A stretch of DNA of 64,000 nucleotides from Paludibacterium paludis (GTDB lineage Bacteria > Pseudomonadota > Gammaproteobacteria > Burkholderiales > Chromobacteriaceae): positions 1,116,001 to 1,180,000 of the forward strand of contig NZ_CP069161.1 in the NCBI RefSeq assembly GCF_018802605.1, given 5' to 3'. Both the position numbers and the translations under genes were made by a program. Below are positions 10,085 to 19,851 of the stretch, one piece after another. Position 1 is the first letter of the stretch; each line of letters starts with the position of its first letter. The notes beneath the pieces are model-generated. The model saw only the letters and a list, made by a program, of their open reading frames with translations. It was not told the origin of the DNA and did not search any database.

Positions 10085-10115
10085 ACATTTCCGGCATTTT
10101 TCTCTTTGATATCGG

Positions 10116-10159
10116 TCAAGGCCATGCATTACACTATGTAGTGTAATACATGGCCTTGA
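10116..10159. promoter_or_regulatory. 44-bp near-perfect palindrome upstream of nrdJ
   Basis: Two 21-base arms (10116-10136 and 10139-10159) are complementary at 20 of 21 positions around a central TG. The core ACACTA-TG-TAGTGT resembles half-sites of the NrdR box (ACACTATA/TATAGTGT) but is 2 bp shorter. It lies 43 bases before the nrdJ start and 31 bases after the DUF748 stop, with no T tract. An operator for nrdJ is the simplest reading, and a cruciform or RNA hairpin is possible. Confidence 0.6.
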
Positions 10160-10202
10160 TTTCCATATGTTGTGGAATTATCCAAGGCCGGAGGCGAATG
10201 CA

Positions 10203-13052
10203 ATGAATCTGAATTTTCCGGGCCTGCTCGACGAGCAAGTCATTTCCCGAGAAGTCCTGCTGGAGAAATATGCCAAGAATGGCGAATCGAGCGCCGCCGA
10301 GGTGCGGCGCCGGGTAGCCGGGGCGCTGGCCTCTCCGGAAAAACAGCCGGAACAATTCGAGGAAGCCTTCTATACCGCCCTGGAAGAGGGGTTCATCCCG
10401 GGTGGCCGCATCAATTCCGCGGCGGGGACCGATCTGAGGGCCACGCTGATCAACTGCTTTGTCCAGCCGGTTGGCGATTCGGTCAGCGAGGAGCAGGGGG
10501 GGAAACCCGGAATCTACGAAGCATTGTTGCAAGCGGCCGAAACCATGCGCCGTGGCGGCGGGGTCGGCTACAACTTCAGCCGGATCCGCCCGCGCGGCGC
10601 CCGCGTCAAGGGCACCGACAGCCGGGCGTCCGGACCGGTATCGTACATGCGCGTGTTCGACCGCAGTTGTGAGACGGTCGAATCGGCGGGCGCGAGGCGC
10701 GGCGCGCAGATGGGGGTTCTCGACTGCGACCATCCCGATATCCTCGATTTCATCCATGCCAAGGACCAGGGCGACCTGCGCAATTTCAATATGTCCATCG
10801 GGGTCTCGGATGCCTTTATGGCCGCCGTGGAAAACGATGGGGACTGGGAGCTCGCTCACGAGGCGGAGCCCTCGTCCGACGCCTTCCCCGATGCGTACCG
10901 GCGAGAGGATGGCCTGTGGGTGTACCGGCGTTTGCGCGCTAAGGATGTCTGGCGCGACATCATGCAGTCCACCTACGATCATGCCGAGCCGGGCGTGTTG
11001 TTCATGAGCAGGATCAATCAGGACAACAACCTGAGTTACTGCGAAACCATCGAGTCCACCAACCCGTGCGGAGAACAGCCGCTGCCGGATTACGGTTGCT
11101 GTGATCTGGGATCCATCAACCTGACCCGTTTTGTCCGTCATCCTTTCAGTGAATCGGCCTCATTCGATTTCGACGCTTTCGCCAAAGTCGCCAGACAGGC
11201 GGTGCGCATGCTCGACAATGTGCTGGACCTCACGGTCTGGCCACTTGAAATGCAGCGCCAGGAGGCGATGAACAAGCGCCGTATCGGTCTTGGCATCACG
11301 GGACTTGGCGATGCGCTGATTCTGCTGACCCTGAGGTACGACAGCGAAGAGGGGCGGCAGATGGCGGCGCGTATCGCCAGGACCCTGAGGGATACCGCCT
11401 ACGATGCCTCGGTGGATCTCGCGATCGAGAAGGGAGCCTTTCCGCTGTTCGATGCCGAGCGCTATCTTGCCGAACCGCATTGCGCGAGCCGTTTGCCCGA
11501 TGCCGTCAAGGCGCGGATCCGGAGGCACGGGATCCGCAACTCCCACTTGCTGTCGATTGCCCCGACCGGGACCATTTCGCTGGCTTTCGCTGATAATGCG
11601 TCCAACGGCATCGAACCGCCGTTTTCCTGGTTCTATACGCGCAAGAAACGCATGGCTGACGGTTCCACGCAGGAATACCTGGTGGAGGATCATGCCTATC
11701 GTCTTTACCGGCTGACGTTCGGCGATACCTCGCATCTTCCGGAGTATTTTGTTTCGGCGCTGGACATGAGCGCGCTTGACCACATGCGTATGGCCGCCGC
11801 GGTGGCTCCGTTCGTCGATACGGCGATTTCCAAGACGGTCAATGTGCCGGCAGATTATCCGTTCACCGAATTCGAGCACCTTTATCTCGAGGCGTGGCGC
11901 GCGGGTCTGAAAGGCATTACCACGTACCGCCCCAACTCGGTGATCGGTTCGGTGCTGTCCGTTGAACCTCAGCGGGAGACTCCGCAGGATCTGGCCGCGA
12001 GCCAGGAGTTGGATCCGGATCGGCGTATCGCGCTCAACAGCGCGCCCAGTCCCGCGCTGGCGAGTCTCAAATGGCCACACCGCCCGCGGCTGAAGGATGG
12101 CAATCCATCCTGGACGTTCATGGTGGAGCATGAGAGCGGAAATTTCGCCGTGTTCGTCGGTCATGTGGAAAACGGGCGGGCACACGCGTTCGAATGTTGG
12201 GTCAACGGTAATGAACAGCCGCGAGGCCTGGGCGCCGTGGCCAAAACCCTGTCGATGGACATGCGCTGCCGGGATCGAGCCTGGCTTGCGCTGAAGCTCG
12301 AATCGCTGTCCCATACCCAGGGCGACAAGCATTACGAGGTGTTCATCGGGGACGAAACCTTCCACGCGAGCAGTGCCGCCGCGGTTCTGGCGCGGATCGT
12401 GCGTTATCGCGCCGAGGCGCTGGGCAGTCTCGCGTTGCCCGACGGCGAGGCGACGCCCGTCATGGATGCGCTGTTCGCCCGCAAGGAACCGAAATCCGGA
12501 GCGGACGGCACCATGAGTTGGTCCGTGGATGTCGTGAATCCGCAAACCTCCGACGATTTCGTGCTGTTCCTCAAGGAGCTGGTGTTGCCCAACGGACAGC
12601 GCCGGCCCTATTCGGCCTGGATGGCCGGGCGTTACCCGCGGGAACTGGACGGGCTGTGCAAAATGCTCAGTCTCGACATGCGGGTGATCGACCCGGCGTG
12701 GATCGGCATGAAACTGCGCAAATTGCTCAGTTATGCCGAGCCGCAGGGGGACTTTTTCGCGAGGATTCCCGATAGCGAAAAATCCCAGAGCTGGCCCTCC
12801 ACAGTGGCATACGTGGCGCGGTTGATCATCCACCGTTTCGCCATGCTCGGTATCCTGACCGAAGAAGGATTTCCTGTCGAGGAAATGGGCGTGATGGTGC
12901 CCGAGCAGGGAGATCTGTTCGGTGGCGGCGAACGCCGGATGCTTGCCCTGACGAGCGGCAAGCCGTGCCCGGAATGCGGAAACCACGCCCTGATCAAGCG
13001 CGATGGGTGCGAGTTCTGCACCGCATGCGGGCATGTCGGGGCATGCGGGTGA
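10203..13052 (+). CDS. nrdJ: Adenosylcobalamin-dependent (class II) ribonucleotide reductase
   Basis: NrdJ (949 residues) reduces ribonucleotides to deoxyribonucleotides with an adenosylcobalamin-generated thiyl radical, so it works with or without oxygen but needs B12. Visible signatures include [11 protein letters not shown] near residue 75, [15 protein letters not shown], the active-site [12 protein letters not shown] segment, and [10 protein letters not shown]. The C-terminus (about 922-943) is a CPECG...CEFCTACG zinc ribbon of the kind that relays redox equivalents. The ATG at 10203 has GGAGG 8 bases upstream; the frame is open further back only through the palindrome region. A terminator follows the stop. 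Confidence 0.94.
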   Translation: MNLNFPGLLDEQVISREVLLEKYAKNGESSAAEVRRRVAGALASPEKQPEQFEEAFYTALEEGFIPGGRINSAAGTDLRATLINCFVQPVGDSVSEEQGGKPGIYEALLQAAETMRRGGGVGYNFSRIRPRGARVKGTDSRASGPVSYMRVFDRSCETVESAGARRGAQMGVLDCDHPDILDFIHAKDQGDLRNFNMSIGVSDAFMAAVENDGDWELAHEAEPSSDAFPDAYRREDGLWVYRRLRAKDVWRDIMQSTYDHAEPGVLFMSRINQDNNLSYCETIESTNPCGEQPLPDYGCCDLGSINLTRFVRHPFSESASFDFDAFAKVARQAVRMLDNVLDLTVWPLEMQRQEAMNKRRIGLGITGLGDALILLTLRYDSEEGRQMAARIARTLRDTAYDASVDLAIEKGAFPLFDAERYLAEPHCASRLPDAVKARIRRHGIRNSHLLSIAPTGTISLAFADNASNGIEPPFSWFYTRKKRMADGSTQEYLVEDHAYRLYRLTFGDTSHLPEYFVSALDMSALDHMRMAAAVAPFVDTAISKTVNVPADYPFTEFEHLYLEAWRAGLKGITTYRPNSVIGSVLSVEPQRETPQDLAASQELDPDRRIALNSAPSPALASLKWPHRPRLKDGNPSWTFMVEHESGNFAVFVGHVENGRAHAFECWVNGNEQPRGLGAVAKTLSMDMRCRDRAWLALKLESLSHTQGDKHYEVFIGDETFHASSAAAVLARIVRYRAEALGSLALPDGEATPVMDALFARKEPKSGADGTMSWSVDVVNPQTSDDFVLFLKELVLPNGQRRPYSAWMAGRYPRELDGLCKMLSLDMRVIDPAWIGMKLRKLLSYAEPQGDFFARIPDSEKSQSWPSTVAYVARLIIHRFAMLGILTEEGFPVEEMGVMVPEQGDLFGGGERRMLALTSGKPCPECGNHALIKRDGCEFCTACGHVGACG

Positions 13053-13373
13053 TATTGCCACTTATTCTCAGGTGATTGCAAAGCCGGACTCCGTCTTCAT
13101 GGCGGAGTTTTTCTTTTGGAAAGACTCTCGGCGGCAGTACGGCGTTTCCTTTTTCGCACGTCTCTTTCATTATCCTGGCAATGCCATTTTCTTGTTTCTG
13201 CTGTGCTTGTTCCCCGGACATCAGATACGAGTGGGTTTCCCATATCGTTCTGACAAAATCGCGCATCTCTCTCACCCTTGAACTTCCCTGAACGCTTGCC
13301 TGTCCAGAATCCGGTAGGGTGGCCACGCGTGGTGTCACGTGTTTATCTGTTCATGAATCGCAGGGGGAGGAAT
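13053..13373. other. Intergenic region between nrdJ and the GH3 gene
   Basis: This region holds the nrdJ terminator (13088-13112) and then about 260 bases with no gene I can support. The frames crossing it lack a ribosome binding site and resemble nothing. The GH3 promoter should lie here, but no clear -35/-10 pair stands out. Confidence 0.5.
13088..13112 (+). terminator. Intrinsic terminator after nrdJ
   Basis: ACTCCG (13088-13093) and CGGAGT (13103-13108) flank a 9-base loop and are followed by a T run. Confidence 0.7.
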
Positions 13374-15410
13374 ATGACCAGGACCCTTGGTTTGCGACCA
13401 TTGTCGTGGATGGCCGCCTATTTGTTCGTGGCAGGCTGCTCGGGAGGCGGCCAGACGAGCGAAATACGTGCCGAACGTATTGTCCGGGACATGTCCACAC
13501 GTGAAAAGGTCGGACAAAAAATCATGATGGCATTCCGTTACTGGTGTTCCGGGGAACGTCCGGATTGCACCGAAGGAATGACCGAGTTGCCGGATGCCGC
13601 CTTGAGCGCATTGCGCGCCAATCATATTGGCGGGGTTATTCTATTTGCCAATAATTTGACTGGCATTGATCAGACCAGACGGCTGACCGAACGAATCAAG
13701 TCTGCGGCACAAGGTTCCCCGGTTCAACTGTTGGTGGGTGTCGACCAGGAGGGGGGCAACGTGTTTCGGCTGCCCCGCACGCTGTCGACGCCGTTTTCCG
13801 GCAACATGGCGCTGGGCGCGGCATTCGAAGGCACGAAGCGGGATCAATTGGCCTTCGATCAGGGAAGGGTATTGGCTGCGGAAATGGCGGCGGCGGGATT
13901 CAATGTCAATTTTGCTCCGGTTGTGGACGTCAATAGCAATCCGCTCAATCCGGTCATCAATGTCCGTGCTTTTGGCGATGACGCCGCAACGGTCGGTCGG
14001 CTGGGGAATTCGATGGCGGAGGGCATGAAGAGCGAGGGAATGATCGCAACCTTCAAGCATTATCCGGGGCATGGCGACACCGAAACGGATTCGCACTACG
14101 GACTGCCGGTGGTGAAAAAAACGCGCCGTGAAGCGTATGCCGTCGATTTGGCGCCCTATCGCGATGCCATCGCCGCCGGACGGGCTCCCGAAATGATCAT
14201 GACCGCCCATATTCAGTATCCGGCGCTGGACAACTCGTTGATCCGGACTCGCACCGGCGAGCAGATGATTCCGCCGGCCACCATGTCGCGGGTCATTCAG
14301 CACGATATTTTGCGCGGGGAGTTCGGTTTTGGTGGTGTGACGGTGTCCGATGCGCTGGACATGAAAGGTATCGCTGACTTTTTCGAGCCGGACGATGCCG
14401 TGATCAAGGTGTTTCAGGCCGACGTCGATATTGCGCTGATGCCCGTCGAGTTTCGCACGGCTTCGGGCGCGAAGCGGCTGTCCGTGCTGGTCGATCGCGC
14501 CGCTGCCGCTGTCGATGCCGGCCTGATCGATCGCGCCGCTGCCGCTGTCGATGCCGGCCTGATCGATCGCGCGGCTCTTGATCGCTCCGTACGCCGGATT
14601 GTTGCGATGAAGCTGCGCCATGGCATGGGGCATCCAAAGCCGCTGCCTTCCGCCTCTGTCATCGGCAGCCCCGATCATCGGGAGCTGGAAAAGCATATTG
14701 CCCATCTATCCGTTACCGCCTTGCTTAACCGGAACGGCGTGTTGCCCCTGAAAGCCGAGGGGAAGCGGATTTTCATCATGACTCCCTGGGGCGAGCAGGC
14801 CGAAGCGATGCGACGCCGTTTCGACGAGCACGGCTACCGTTCGGTCAAGATGGGCAAACTCGCCTCGATGACATGGAGCGATCAAAAGCGGGCGATCGAT
14901 GAGGCCGACATCGTTGTGCTCGGTACTCTGTCGACAGGGATGTCGCCTGTCGAGCGCAATGGCGATCCCGATGCCGGGATTTCTCGTGTCACGGCGTTTG
15001 CCGGTCTGGAGCGGCAGCCCTTCACCTCATCCGGTTCTCTGGTATTCAATGTCGAGGAGGACGCGCCTTCTTCGGTCTTGGCCATGCGCGCTGCGGGACC
15101 CTGGGAAATGCAGAGGATGCGTTACGCCATGGAGTACGCCAAAAACCAAAACAAAGTGATTGTTCATGTGTCGATGCGCTCGCCTTACGATGTCGTCAAT
15201 TTTGATGATATTTCCGATGCGACACTCGCCACATATGCTTATTACGGCTATGAAAACGGCTGGCGCGGACAATCCTTGCCCGCGGCCGTCGATGCCATGC
15301 TGGGATACTCGCCATTGTCGGGCAAACTTCCGGTTGCGATCTACGAGCTGCGACCGGATGGTTCGCCAGGAGCGCTGCGTTATTCGCGCGGATTCGGATT
15401 GCGTTACTGA
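13374..15410 (+). CDS. Glycoside hydrolase family 3 lipoprotein, beta-N-acetylhexosaminidase-like
   Basis: This 678-residue GH3 enzyme probably hydrolyses beta-linked sugars, perhaps GlcNAc from chitin or peptidoglycan fragments, at the cell envelope. The N-terminus is a lipoprotein signal (lipobox VAGC) after a basic start. The NagZ-type KHYPGHGDT motif with its His/Asp lies at about 228-236 and the nucleophile Asp326 in VSDALDM. Unlike one-domain cytoplasmic NagZ, a C-terminal GH3-C-like domain of about 250 residues follows. Residues 374-397 are an exact 12-residue tandem repeat (DRAAAAVDAGLI twice). The ATG at 13374 has GGGGGAGG upstream. The 3' end overlaps the convergent neighbour by 7 bases. 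Confidence 0.88.
   Translation: MTRTLGLRPLSWMAAYLFVAGCSGGGQTSEIRAERIVRDMSTREKVGQKIMMAFRYWCSGERPDCTEGMTELPDAALSALRANHIGGVILFANNLTGIDQTRRLTERIKSAAQGSPVQLLVGVDQEGGNVFRLPRTLSTPFSGNMALGAAFEGTKRDQLAFDQGRVLAAEMAAAGFNVNFAPVVDVNSNPLNPVINVRAFGDDAATVGRLGNSMAEGMKSEGMIATFKHYPGHGDTETDSHYGLPVVKKTRREAYAVDLAPYRDAIAAGRAPEMIMTAHIQYPALDNSLIRTRTGEQMIPPATMSRVIQHDILRGEFGFGGVTVSDALDMKGIADFFEPDDAVIKVFQADVDIALMPVEFRTASGAKRLSVLVDRAAAAVDAGLIDRAAAAVDAGLIDRAALDRSVRRIVAMKLRHGMGHPKPLPSASVIGSPDHRELEKHIAHLSVTALLNRNGVLPLKAEGKRIFIMTPWGEQAEAMRRRFDEHGYRSVKMGKLASMTWSDQKRAIDEADIVVLGTLSTGMSPVERNGDPDAGISRVTAFAGLERQPFTSSGSLVFNVEEDAPSSVLAMRAAGPWEMQRMRYAMEYAKNQNKVIVHVSMRSPYDVVNFDDISDATLATYAYYGYENGWRGQSLPAAVDAMLGYSPLSGKLPVAIYELRPDGSPGALRYSRGFGLRY
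14493..14564 (+). repeat. Exact 2 x 36-bp tandem duplication inside the GH3 gene
   Basis: Bases 14493-14528 and 14529-14564 are identical 36-base units, in frame, each encoding DRAAAAVDAGLI. A partial third copy (GATCGCGCGGCT) follows. Complete identity, with no synonymous drift, points to a recent duplication. Confidence 0.95.
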
Positions 15411-16693
15411 TCCTGCGCGAGCCACATCATGCCGGTTTCGCCAAGCGTCACGAGTCCCATGCCGAGCCCATTGACCGGCAGGCGGTGTGTCACCTCGCCA
15501 TTAGGCGCGATGACAACGCTGCCGCCAAGCTGTCTGGCGCCTGGCTCGTTCAGCGACATCGGCCAATTGCACTGGACTAGCCAGGCCGAGGCGGTCCGGG
15601 CCAATTGCCTGGCGTTGGGCAAGTAATCGATACCGTCCGCTCCATCGGGGATCGCGCTGATTATGCTGGGCCAGAAAATCATGTCGACACTACCGGGAGG
15701 AAGCTGCCTGGCAAGAAGAGCCAGATCCAGCACCTCCCTGCACAGCACAGAGGTGGTGCGCAAATGGCCCAGATGGCCGATAGCGCGGGTGTGGCCGGTT
15801 GTCAGGAACGTCTGCTCGCTGGGCGTCAATCCGTTCTTGGCGACGGTGGCTGCCAGGTTGCCCGAGGCGTCGATATGTACGTGGACATTGAATGGCGCGT
15901 GGCTTTCCGGCGGAACGAGTGTGCCGAACAGGGCGGCAATACGCAGTGAGCGGCAGTGTGCCCGGATACGATCCAGCGCTTCCGCCTGGGCACGGGATTT
16001 TGCCTCCTCCCGGATGCCGCGATGAAAGCCCGGCACGGACAATTCGGGAAAGACGCAAATTTTGGCCCCGTGTTCCGCGGCAAGGGCAAGATATCGGGTT
16101 ATGGTGGCAAGGTTTGCGTGTGCCGTTGGCGCCATGGGCATTTGCGCGATGGCGAGTCGAGTACCGGCGGAACGTGTCGCGCCGAGCGTTCTGTGGAAAA
16201 CGGTTTCGTCCGGATCGACCGACATTCTGGGGGGGATGCCTCCGGTCCCGGTTTCGAATCCGGAACGCTTCAGCAGACGCAATGAGGATTCGTTCGCGCA
16301 TTTGAGCACCGCAAGAAAATGATGTGCGCCATATGTGCCGGCCAGTTCCGCGATCATCTCGGTGACGGCTTCCCCCGCATAACCGTTGCCCCAGACATGG
16401 CTGGCGAACACATAGGCGATTTCCGCATGGCGGTCTTCGTAAACGCTCGCCTGGACAAATCCGATCAACCCTTGTTCGGGGTGCCGGACAACCCAGTTCA
16501 GGCGATATTCATCATTATGCGGATTCCTGCGCTCCTCGAGGCGTTCGAAGCGTTCCTGCAGCCATCCTATGGATGGAGGAGGCGTGTTTTCGTAGCGATA
16601 GATTGCCGGGTCGCTTAAGACATGGAACATTTCTTTGGCGTGCTGGCGGGTCTGGGGTTCCAGGATGAGGCGGGGGGTGTGAAGTGTGCGCAT
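15404..16693 (-). CDS. GNAT acetyltransferase / carbon-nitrogen hydrolase fusion protein
   Basis: This is a two-domain protein. An N-terminal RimJ/RimL-type GNAT domain (begins RTLHTPRLILEP, with VWGNGYAGEAVTEM as the acetyl-CoA loop) is fused to a nitrilase-superfamily amidohydrolase beginning near TRLAIAQMPMAP. The nitrilase triad can be seen as Glu in VFPELSVPG, Lys in VAKNGLTPSEQ and Cys in SVLCREVLD. Substrates are unknown; the hydrolase should cleave a C-N bond of an amide. The ATG at 16693 starts right at the GNAT domain, but an in-frame ATG at 16750 would add 19 residues; neither has a strong ribosome site. Such fusions occur in other bacteria, so the order is genuine rather than an assembly error. 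Confidence 0.85.
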   Translation of the reverse strand: MRTLHTPRLILEPQTRQHAKEMFHVLSDPAIYRYENTPPPSIGWLQERFERLEERRNPHNDEYRLNWVVRHPEQGLIGFVQASVYEDRHAEIAYVFASHVWGNGYAGEAVTEMIAELAGTYGAHHFLAVLKCANESSLRLLKRSGFETGTGGIPPRMSVDPDETVFHRTLGATRSAGTRLAIAQMPMAPTAHANLATITRYLALAAEHGAKICVFPELSVPGFHRGIREEAKSRAQAEALDRIRAHCRSLRIAALFGTLVPPESHAPFNVHVHIDASGNLAATVAKNGLTPSEQTFLTTGHTRAIGHLGHLRTTSVLCREVLDLALLARQLPPGSVDMIFWPSIISAIPDGADGIDYLPNARQLARTASAWLVQCNWPMSLNEPGARQLGGSVVIAPNGEVTHRLPVNGLGMGLVTLGETGMMWLAQDQ

Positions 16694-16873
16694 GGCGGTC
16701 CGTGGGCAAGCCGTTGGTGTTCGGGTGGTACCATTGGGGTTTGTCATCATAACATTTCAATGTCATGTTTACTGGCTTTCATGTGAGCATCGGCGGGAAT
16801 GACGCGGTACTTTGGCGTTTGTCTTCCCTTTATATGGCTGTTATGCGAGTGCCGGAGTCTGATGAGGACAACA

Positions 16874-17572
16874 ATGGAGCCTTTTGAAATCAATGAGTTC
16901 GGGCAGCCTGTCGGGCGTGTCGTCGAAGGATGGCGCGGTGCGAGGCAGCCGGAGCGGATCGCGATGGCGGGACGTTATTGTGAACTGGCGCCGCTGGATG
17001 CCGGGCGTCACGGAGAGGACTTGTTCACGGTGTTGAGTGACAGTGGTCTCGCCAATTGGACATATCTGACCATGCCGGCGGAGCGCGCCGCTTTCCTTGA
17101 GTGGTTGCGGGCCATGGAGTCGTCCGCCGATCCGCTGTTTTTTGTGATTCTGGTGAAGGGTAAACCGGCGGGGATGGCCAGCTATTTGCGTATCAATCCC
17201 GCCGATGGGGTCATCGAGGTCGGATGGCTGCATTTTTCTTCCGGGCTGCAACGCTCCGCGGCGGCGACCGAAGCCATGTACCTGATGATGCGGCAGGCCT
17301 TCGCGTGGGGATACCGGCGTTATGAATGGAAATGCAATACGCTCAATCGCCCTTCCTGGCGGGCGGCCGAGCGTCTCGGGTTTACCTATGAGGGCACGTT
17401 TCGCCAGGCAAGGGTCGATAAGGGACGCAACCGCGATACCGCATGGTTTTCCATTCTGGATCGGGAGTGGCCAAATGTGGAGCGCGGATTCGTGCGCTGG
17501 CTGTCGGCGGAGAATTTCGATAGGGAAGGTCGGCAGAGTCGTCGTCTGCAAGACTGCCGAGAGCCATCCTGA
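16874..17572 (+). CDS. GNAT family N-acetyltransferase (RimJ/RimL-like)
   Basis: This is a 232-residue acetyl-CoA-dependent acetyltransferase of the COG1670 type, with an N-terminal RYCELAPLDAGRHGEDLFTVL segment, a VGWLHFSSGLQRSAAATEAMYLM acceptor loop (read in two parts) and the C-terminal NRPSWRAAERLGFTYEGTFRQ signature, which is very typical of this subfamily. The substrate is not identifiable; relatives acetylate protein N-termini or small amines. The ATG at 16874 has GAGG 5 bases upstream; longer frames start at 16862 or 16799 without a better site. It is not obviously in an operon. Confidence 0.85.
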   Translation: MEPFEINEFGQPVGRVVEGWRGARQPERIAMAGRYCELAPLDAGRHGEDLFTVLSDSGLANWTYLTMPAERAAFLEWLRAMESSADPLFFVILVKGKPAGMASYLRINPADGVIEVGWLHFSSGLQRSAAATEAMYLMMRQAFAWGYRRYEWKCNTLNRPSWRAAERLGFTYEGTFRQARVDKGRNRDTAWFSILDREWPNVERGFVRWLSAENFDREGRQSRRLQDCREPS

Positions 17573-17703
17573 CGTGAGAGATATGAGCTTTCGGTGATGT
17601 GGGTTTGCATATTGGTTGTCCTGTTTTGGTGTTAATACCCATTGTGGTTAATGACATAGCGCAAGCCTTGGCGTGAAAAAGTCATGACAATGGAGATGAT
17701 GTG

Positions 17704-17718
17704 GTAATGCCGCATTAC
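17704..17718. promoter_or_regulatory. 15-bp palindrome upstream of the chemoreceptor gene
   Basis: GTAATGC-C-GCATTAC is a perfect 7-1-7 inverted repeat 32 bases before the chemoreceptor start, so it could be an operator. No known regulator site is recognised, and no sigma-28 element is seen in this gap. Confidence 0.35.
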
Positions 17719-17750
17719 ATAACACATGGAAACAGAGATAAGGACGAACC

Positions 17751-19388
17751 ATGCTGCAGAAACTGACGCTCAGGGCGAGGTTGTTGTGGATGACCGTGGT
17801 GGTTGCCGGTTTATCGACCCTGCTTGGCGCTCTGATGATCCACGCCATTGAATCGCAGATGATGAATGACCGGCAGGACCGGATACGCGGTCAGGTCGAG
17901 AATGCGATGAGCCTGCTCAAGTATTACGAACGGATGTCCAGCGACGGGAAAATGAGCGAAGCGGACGCGCAACGCGATGCGAAACAGGCGCTGACGGCTT
18001 TGCGTTTTGATGGCAAGGAGTATTTTTTCGTGCTGGACAAAAGCATGCGCTGGCTTGCGCATGGCACCAGTCCGGCACTGGTCGGCAAGGACATGCACGG
18101 CGTAAAGATTCCCGAGGGCGGAAATCTCGGGACGTTGTTCGACGAGACCCTGCAGCGCGGCCGCGGTAACGGATTCGTGCACTTTTCCTGGAGCAAGCCG
18201 GGAGCCGAAACGCCCCAGCCGAAAATGGCCTACATCGACACTTCTCCTCGCTGGGGATGGGTGGTCGGCACAGGCCTGTATCTTGACGACATTCATGATG
18301 CCGTAGTGGAACAATGGCTCAGCATAGGTGTGCAAGTGCTGGTGATCATTCTGGCGACGGTTGGATTGGGCATGTTGTTGCAGCGCAGTGTGATGAGAGA
18401 GTTGGGGGCGGAACCCGCCGTTGCGGCAGGCATCGTGCGACAGATCGCCTCAGGACAGCTGTCGACTCCGGTGACGGTTCGCCAGGGCGATAAAGACAGT
18501 CTGATCGCTCATATTGCGCACATGCAGGAAGAGTTGCGGAGCATGGTCTCCGCCATCGTCGCCAGCGCGGACGAGGTGCGCCGGCTGACGGAGGAAGTGG
18601 TTGGCGGTGCAGGCGAAGTGGCCGACAACTCTCGCCAGCAGAGCGAAGGAGCGACCTCGATGGCGGCCTCGATCGAACAGTTGACGGTGAGCATTACCCA
18701 CTTGTCCGAGCATGCCCGTGATGCCCGCGCCTTGTCCGAAGAGTCCGGATCCTTGTCGGCGGATGGTGGCGAGGTGATTTCCCGCGCGGTTGGAGAAATG
18801 CGGGAAATCAATCGGACTGTGGATCAGGCCGCCGAGTCCATTGATGAGCTGACCGCCAAAACGGAAGCGATTTCCAGCATCATGCAGGTGATCCGCGATG
18901 TCGCCGACCAGACCAACCTGCTCGCCCTCAATGCGGCCATCGAAGCGGCGCGGGCCGGCGAGGCCGGGCGGGGATTCGCGGTCGTGGCCGACGAGGTTCG
19001 CAAACTGTCGGAGCGAACCGCCACGTCGACGCAGGAGATCGCCGGCATGATCGGGGATGTGCAAACGGGGTCAACGGCGTCCCGCGAACGGATGAACGAA
19101 GCCGTGGACAGGGCGAAGACCGGGCTTGCGCTGGCTGAGCAGGGCGGCGAATCGATTGGCCGCATCAGACAGAGCGCCTCGGGCGTGGTGGGCGTGGTGC
19201 AGGATATTTCCTCGGCGCTTAACGAGCAGGGCATCGCCAGTCAGGACATTGCCCGCCATGTCGAGCAGATCGCCCAGATGGCGCAAGTCAATGCCGAAAC
19301 CGCGAGCCGAACTTCCGACAGCGTTGAACGCATGGGACAGGTAACGGAGAAGCTGCGTGCGATTGTGGGGCGGTTTTGTGTTGAGTAA
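17751..19388 (+). CDS. Methyl-accepting chemotaxis protein with single Cache domain
   Basis: This is a 545-residue transmembrane chemoreceptor. Helix 1 spans about 12-30. A periplasmic sCache_2-type domain follows (about 35-180; [11 protein letters not shown] and [17 protein letters not shown] are family marks), then helix 2 (about 190-212) and a HAMP-like linker. The cytoplasmic signalling tip contains the conserved [20 protein letters not shown] hairpin and [14 protein letters not shown]. sCache_2 receptors often sense small organic acids, but the ligand cannot be read from sequence. No C-terminal NWETF pentapeptide is present. The ATG at 17751 has AAGGA upstream. Confidence 0.94.
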   Translation: MLQKLTLRARLLWMTVVVAGLSTLLGALMIHAIESQMMNDRQDRIRGQVENAMSLLKYYERMSSDGKMSEADAQRDAKQALTALRFDGKEYFFVLDKSMRWLAHGTSPALVGKDMHGVKIPEGGNLGTLFDETLQRGRGNGFVHFSWSKPGAETPQPKMAYIDTSPRWGWVVGTGLYLDDIHDAVVEQWLSIGVQVLVIILATVGLGMLLQRSVMRELGAEPAVAAGIVRQIASGQLSTPVTVRQGDKDSLIAHIAHMQEELRSMVSAIVASADEVRRLTEEVVGGAGEVADNSRQQSEGATSMAASIEQLTVSITHLSEHARDARALSEESGSLSADGGEVISRAVGEMREINRTVDQAAESIDELTAKTEAISSIMQVIRDVADQTNLLALNAAIEAARAGEAGRGFAVVADEVRKLSERTATSTQEIAGMIGDVQTGSTASRERMNEAVDRAKTGLALAEQGGESIGRIRQSASGVVGVVQDISSALNEQGIASQDIARHVEQIAQMAQVNAETASRTSDSVERMGQVTEKLRAIVGRFCVE

Positions 19389-19851
19389 TGTGCCCCTGAG
19401 TACTGGGGGTAGAGGCCAACAATGATTCGGAGGTGTTGACCCATTGACCTTGATTTGAATAGCGCATGAATCAGATGGTTGATTTATACCCGCCAGACAA
19501 TACGGGCATCTCGCAGGGAATGCAATGCCAACATGGCTTGGTGTTCCGACCAATCATGGTCACAGCAGGCTTTCATCACGATGCGGCAACAAGTTGATTT
19601 GATTCGCCGGCAACGTGATGAGGTGAGCACGATTGAACGGTTTCTTGAAGATCGGGTTGTCGGATGAATCATACACAATCGGGTTAAAGGGGGGCGTGCC
19701 GATCTCCAGACCGATGAGTACGTCTGTTGTCATGAAGATCTCCCCGAAGATGAAAAATACCCCAGCAGGTTTGAGACCTGCTGGGGTTTTCGGTCGGGCT
19801 GACCATCTCGTTAATTACCCCGAAGGGCGGTTTGCCACTTAACCTAGATTT
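19389..19851. other. Intergenic region between the chemoreceptor and TonB receptor 1
   Basis: This 463-base region between convergent genes holds a strong terminator (19760-19790). Short frames on both strands (for example 19479-19667 + and 19484-19678 -) lack ribosome sites and resemble nothing I recognise. A decayed gene cannot be excluded. Confidence 0.4.
19755..19790. terminator. Strong intrinsic terminator after TonB receptor 1 (bidirectional)
   Basis: CCCCAGCAGGT (19760-19770) and ACCTGCTGGGG (19776-19786) form an 11-bp perfect stem with a 5-base loop. T4 follows on the + strand and a TATTTTT tail on the - strand, where it serves the TonB receptor gene. Confidence 0.9.

Noticed and set aside
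7223..10129. 968-codon reverse-strand frame opposite the DUF748 gene
   Set aside because: It has no signal, domain or ribosome site, and the forward frame has a clear membrane anchor and family match.
10134..13061. Long reverse-strand frames opposite nrdJ
   Set aside because: They mirror a strongly conserved gene, lack ribosome sites and resemble no family. They are shadows of G+C-rich third codon positions.
19466..19680. Possible transposase or gene remnant after the chemoreceptor gene
   Set aside because: I could not match any frame to a known transposase, and no inverted terminal repeats or target duplications are visible.
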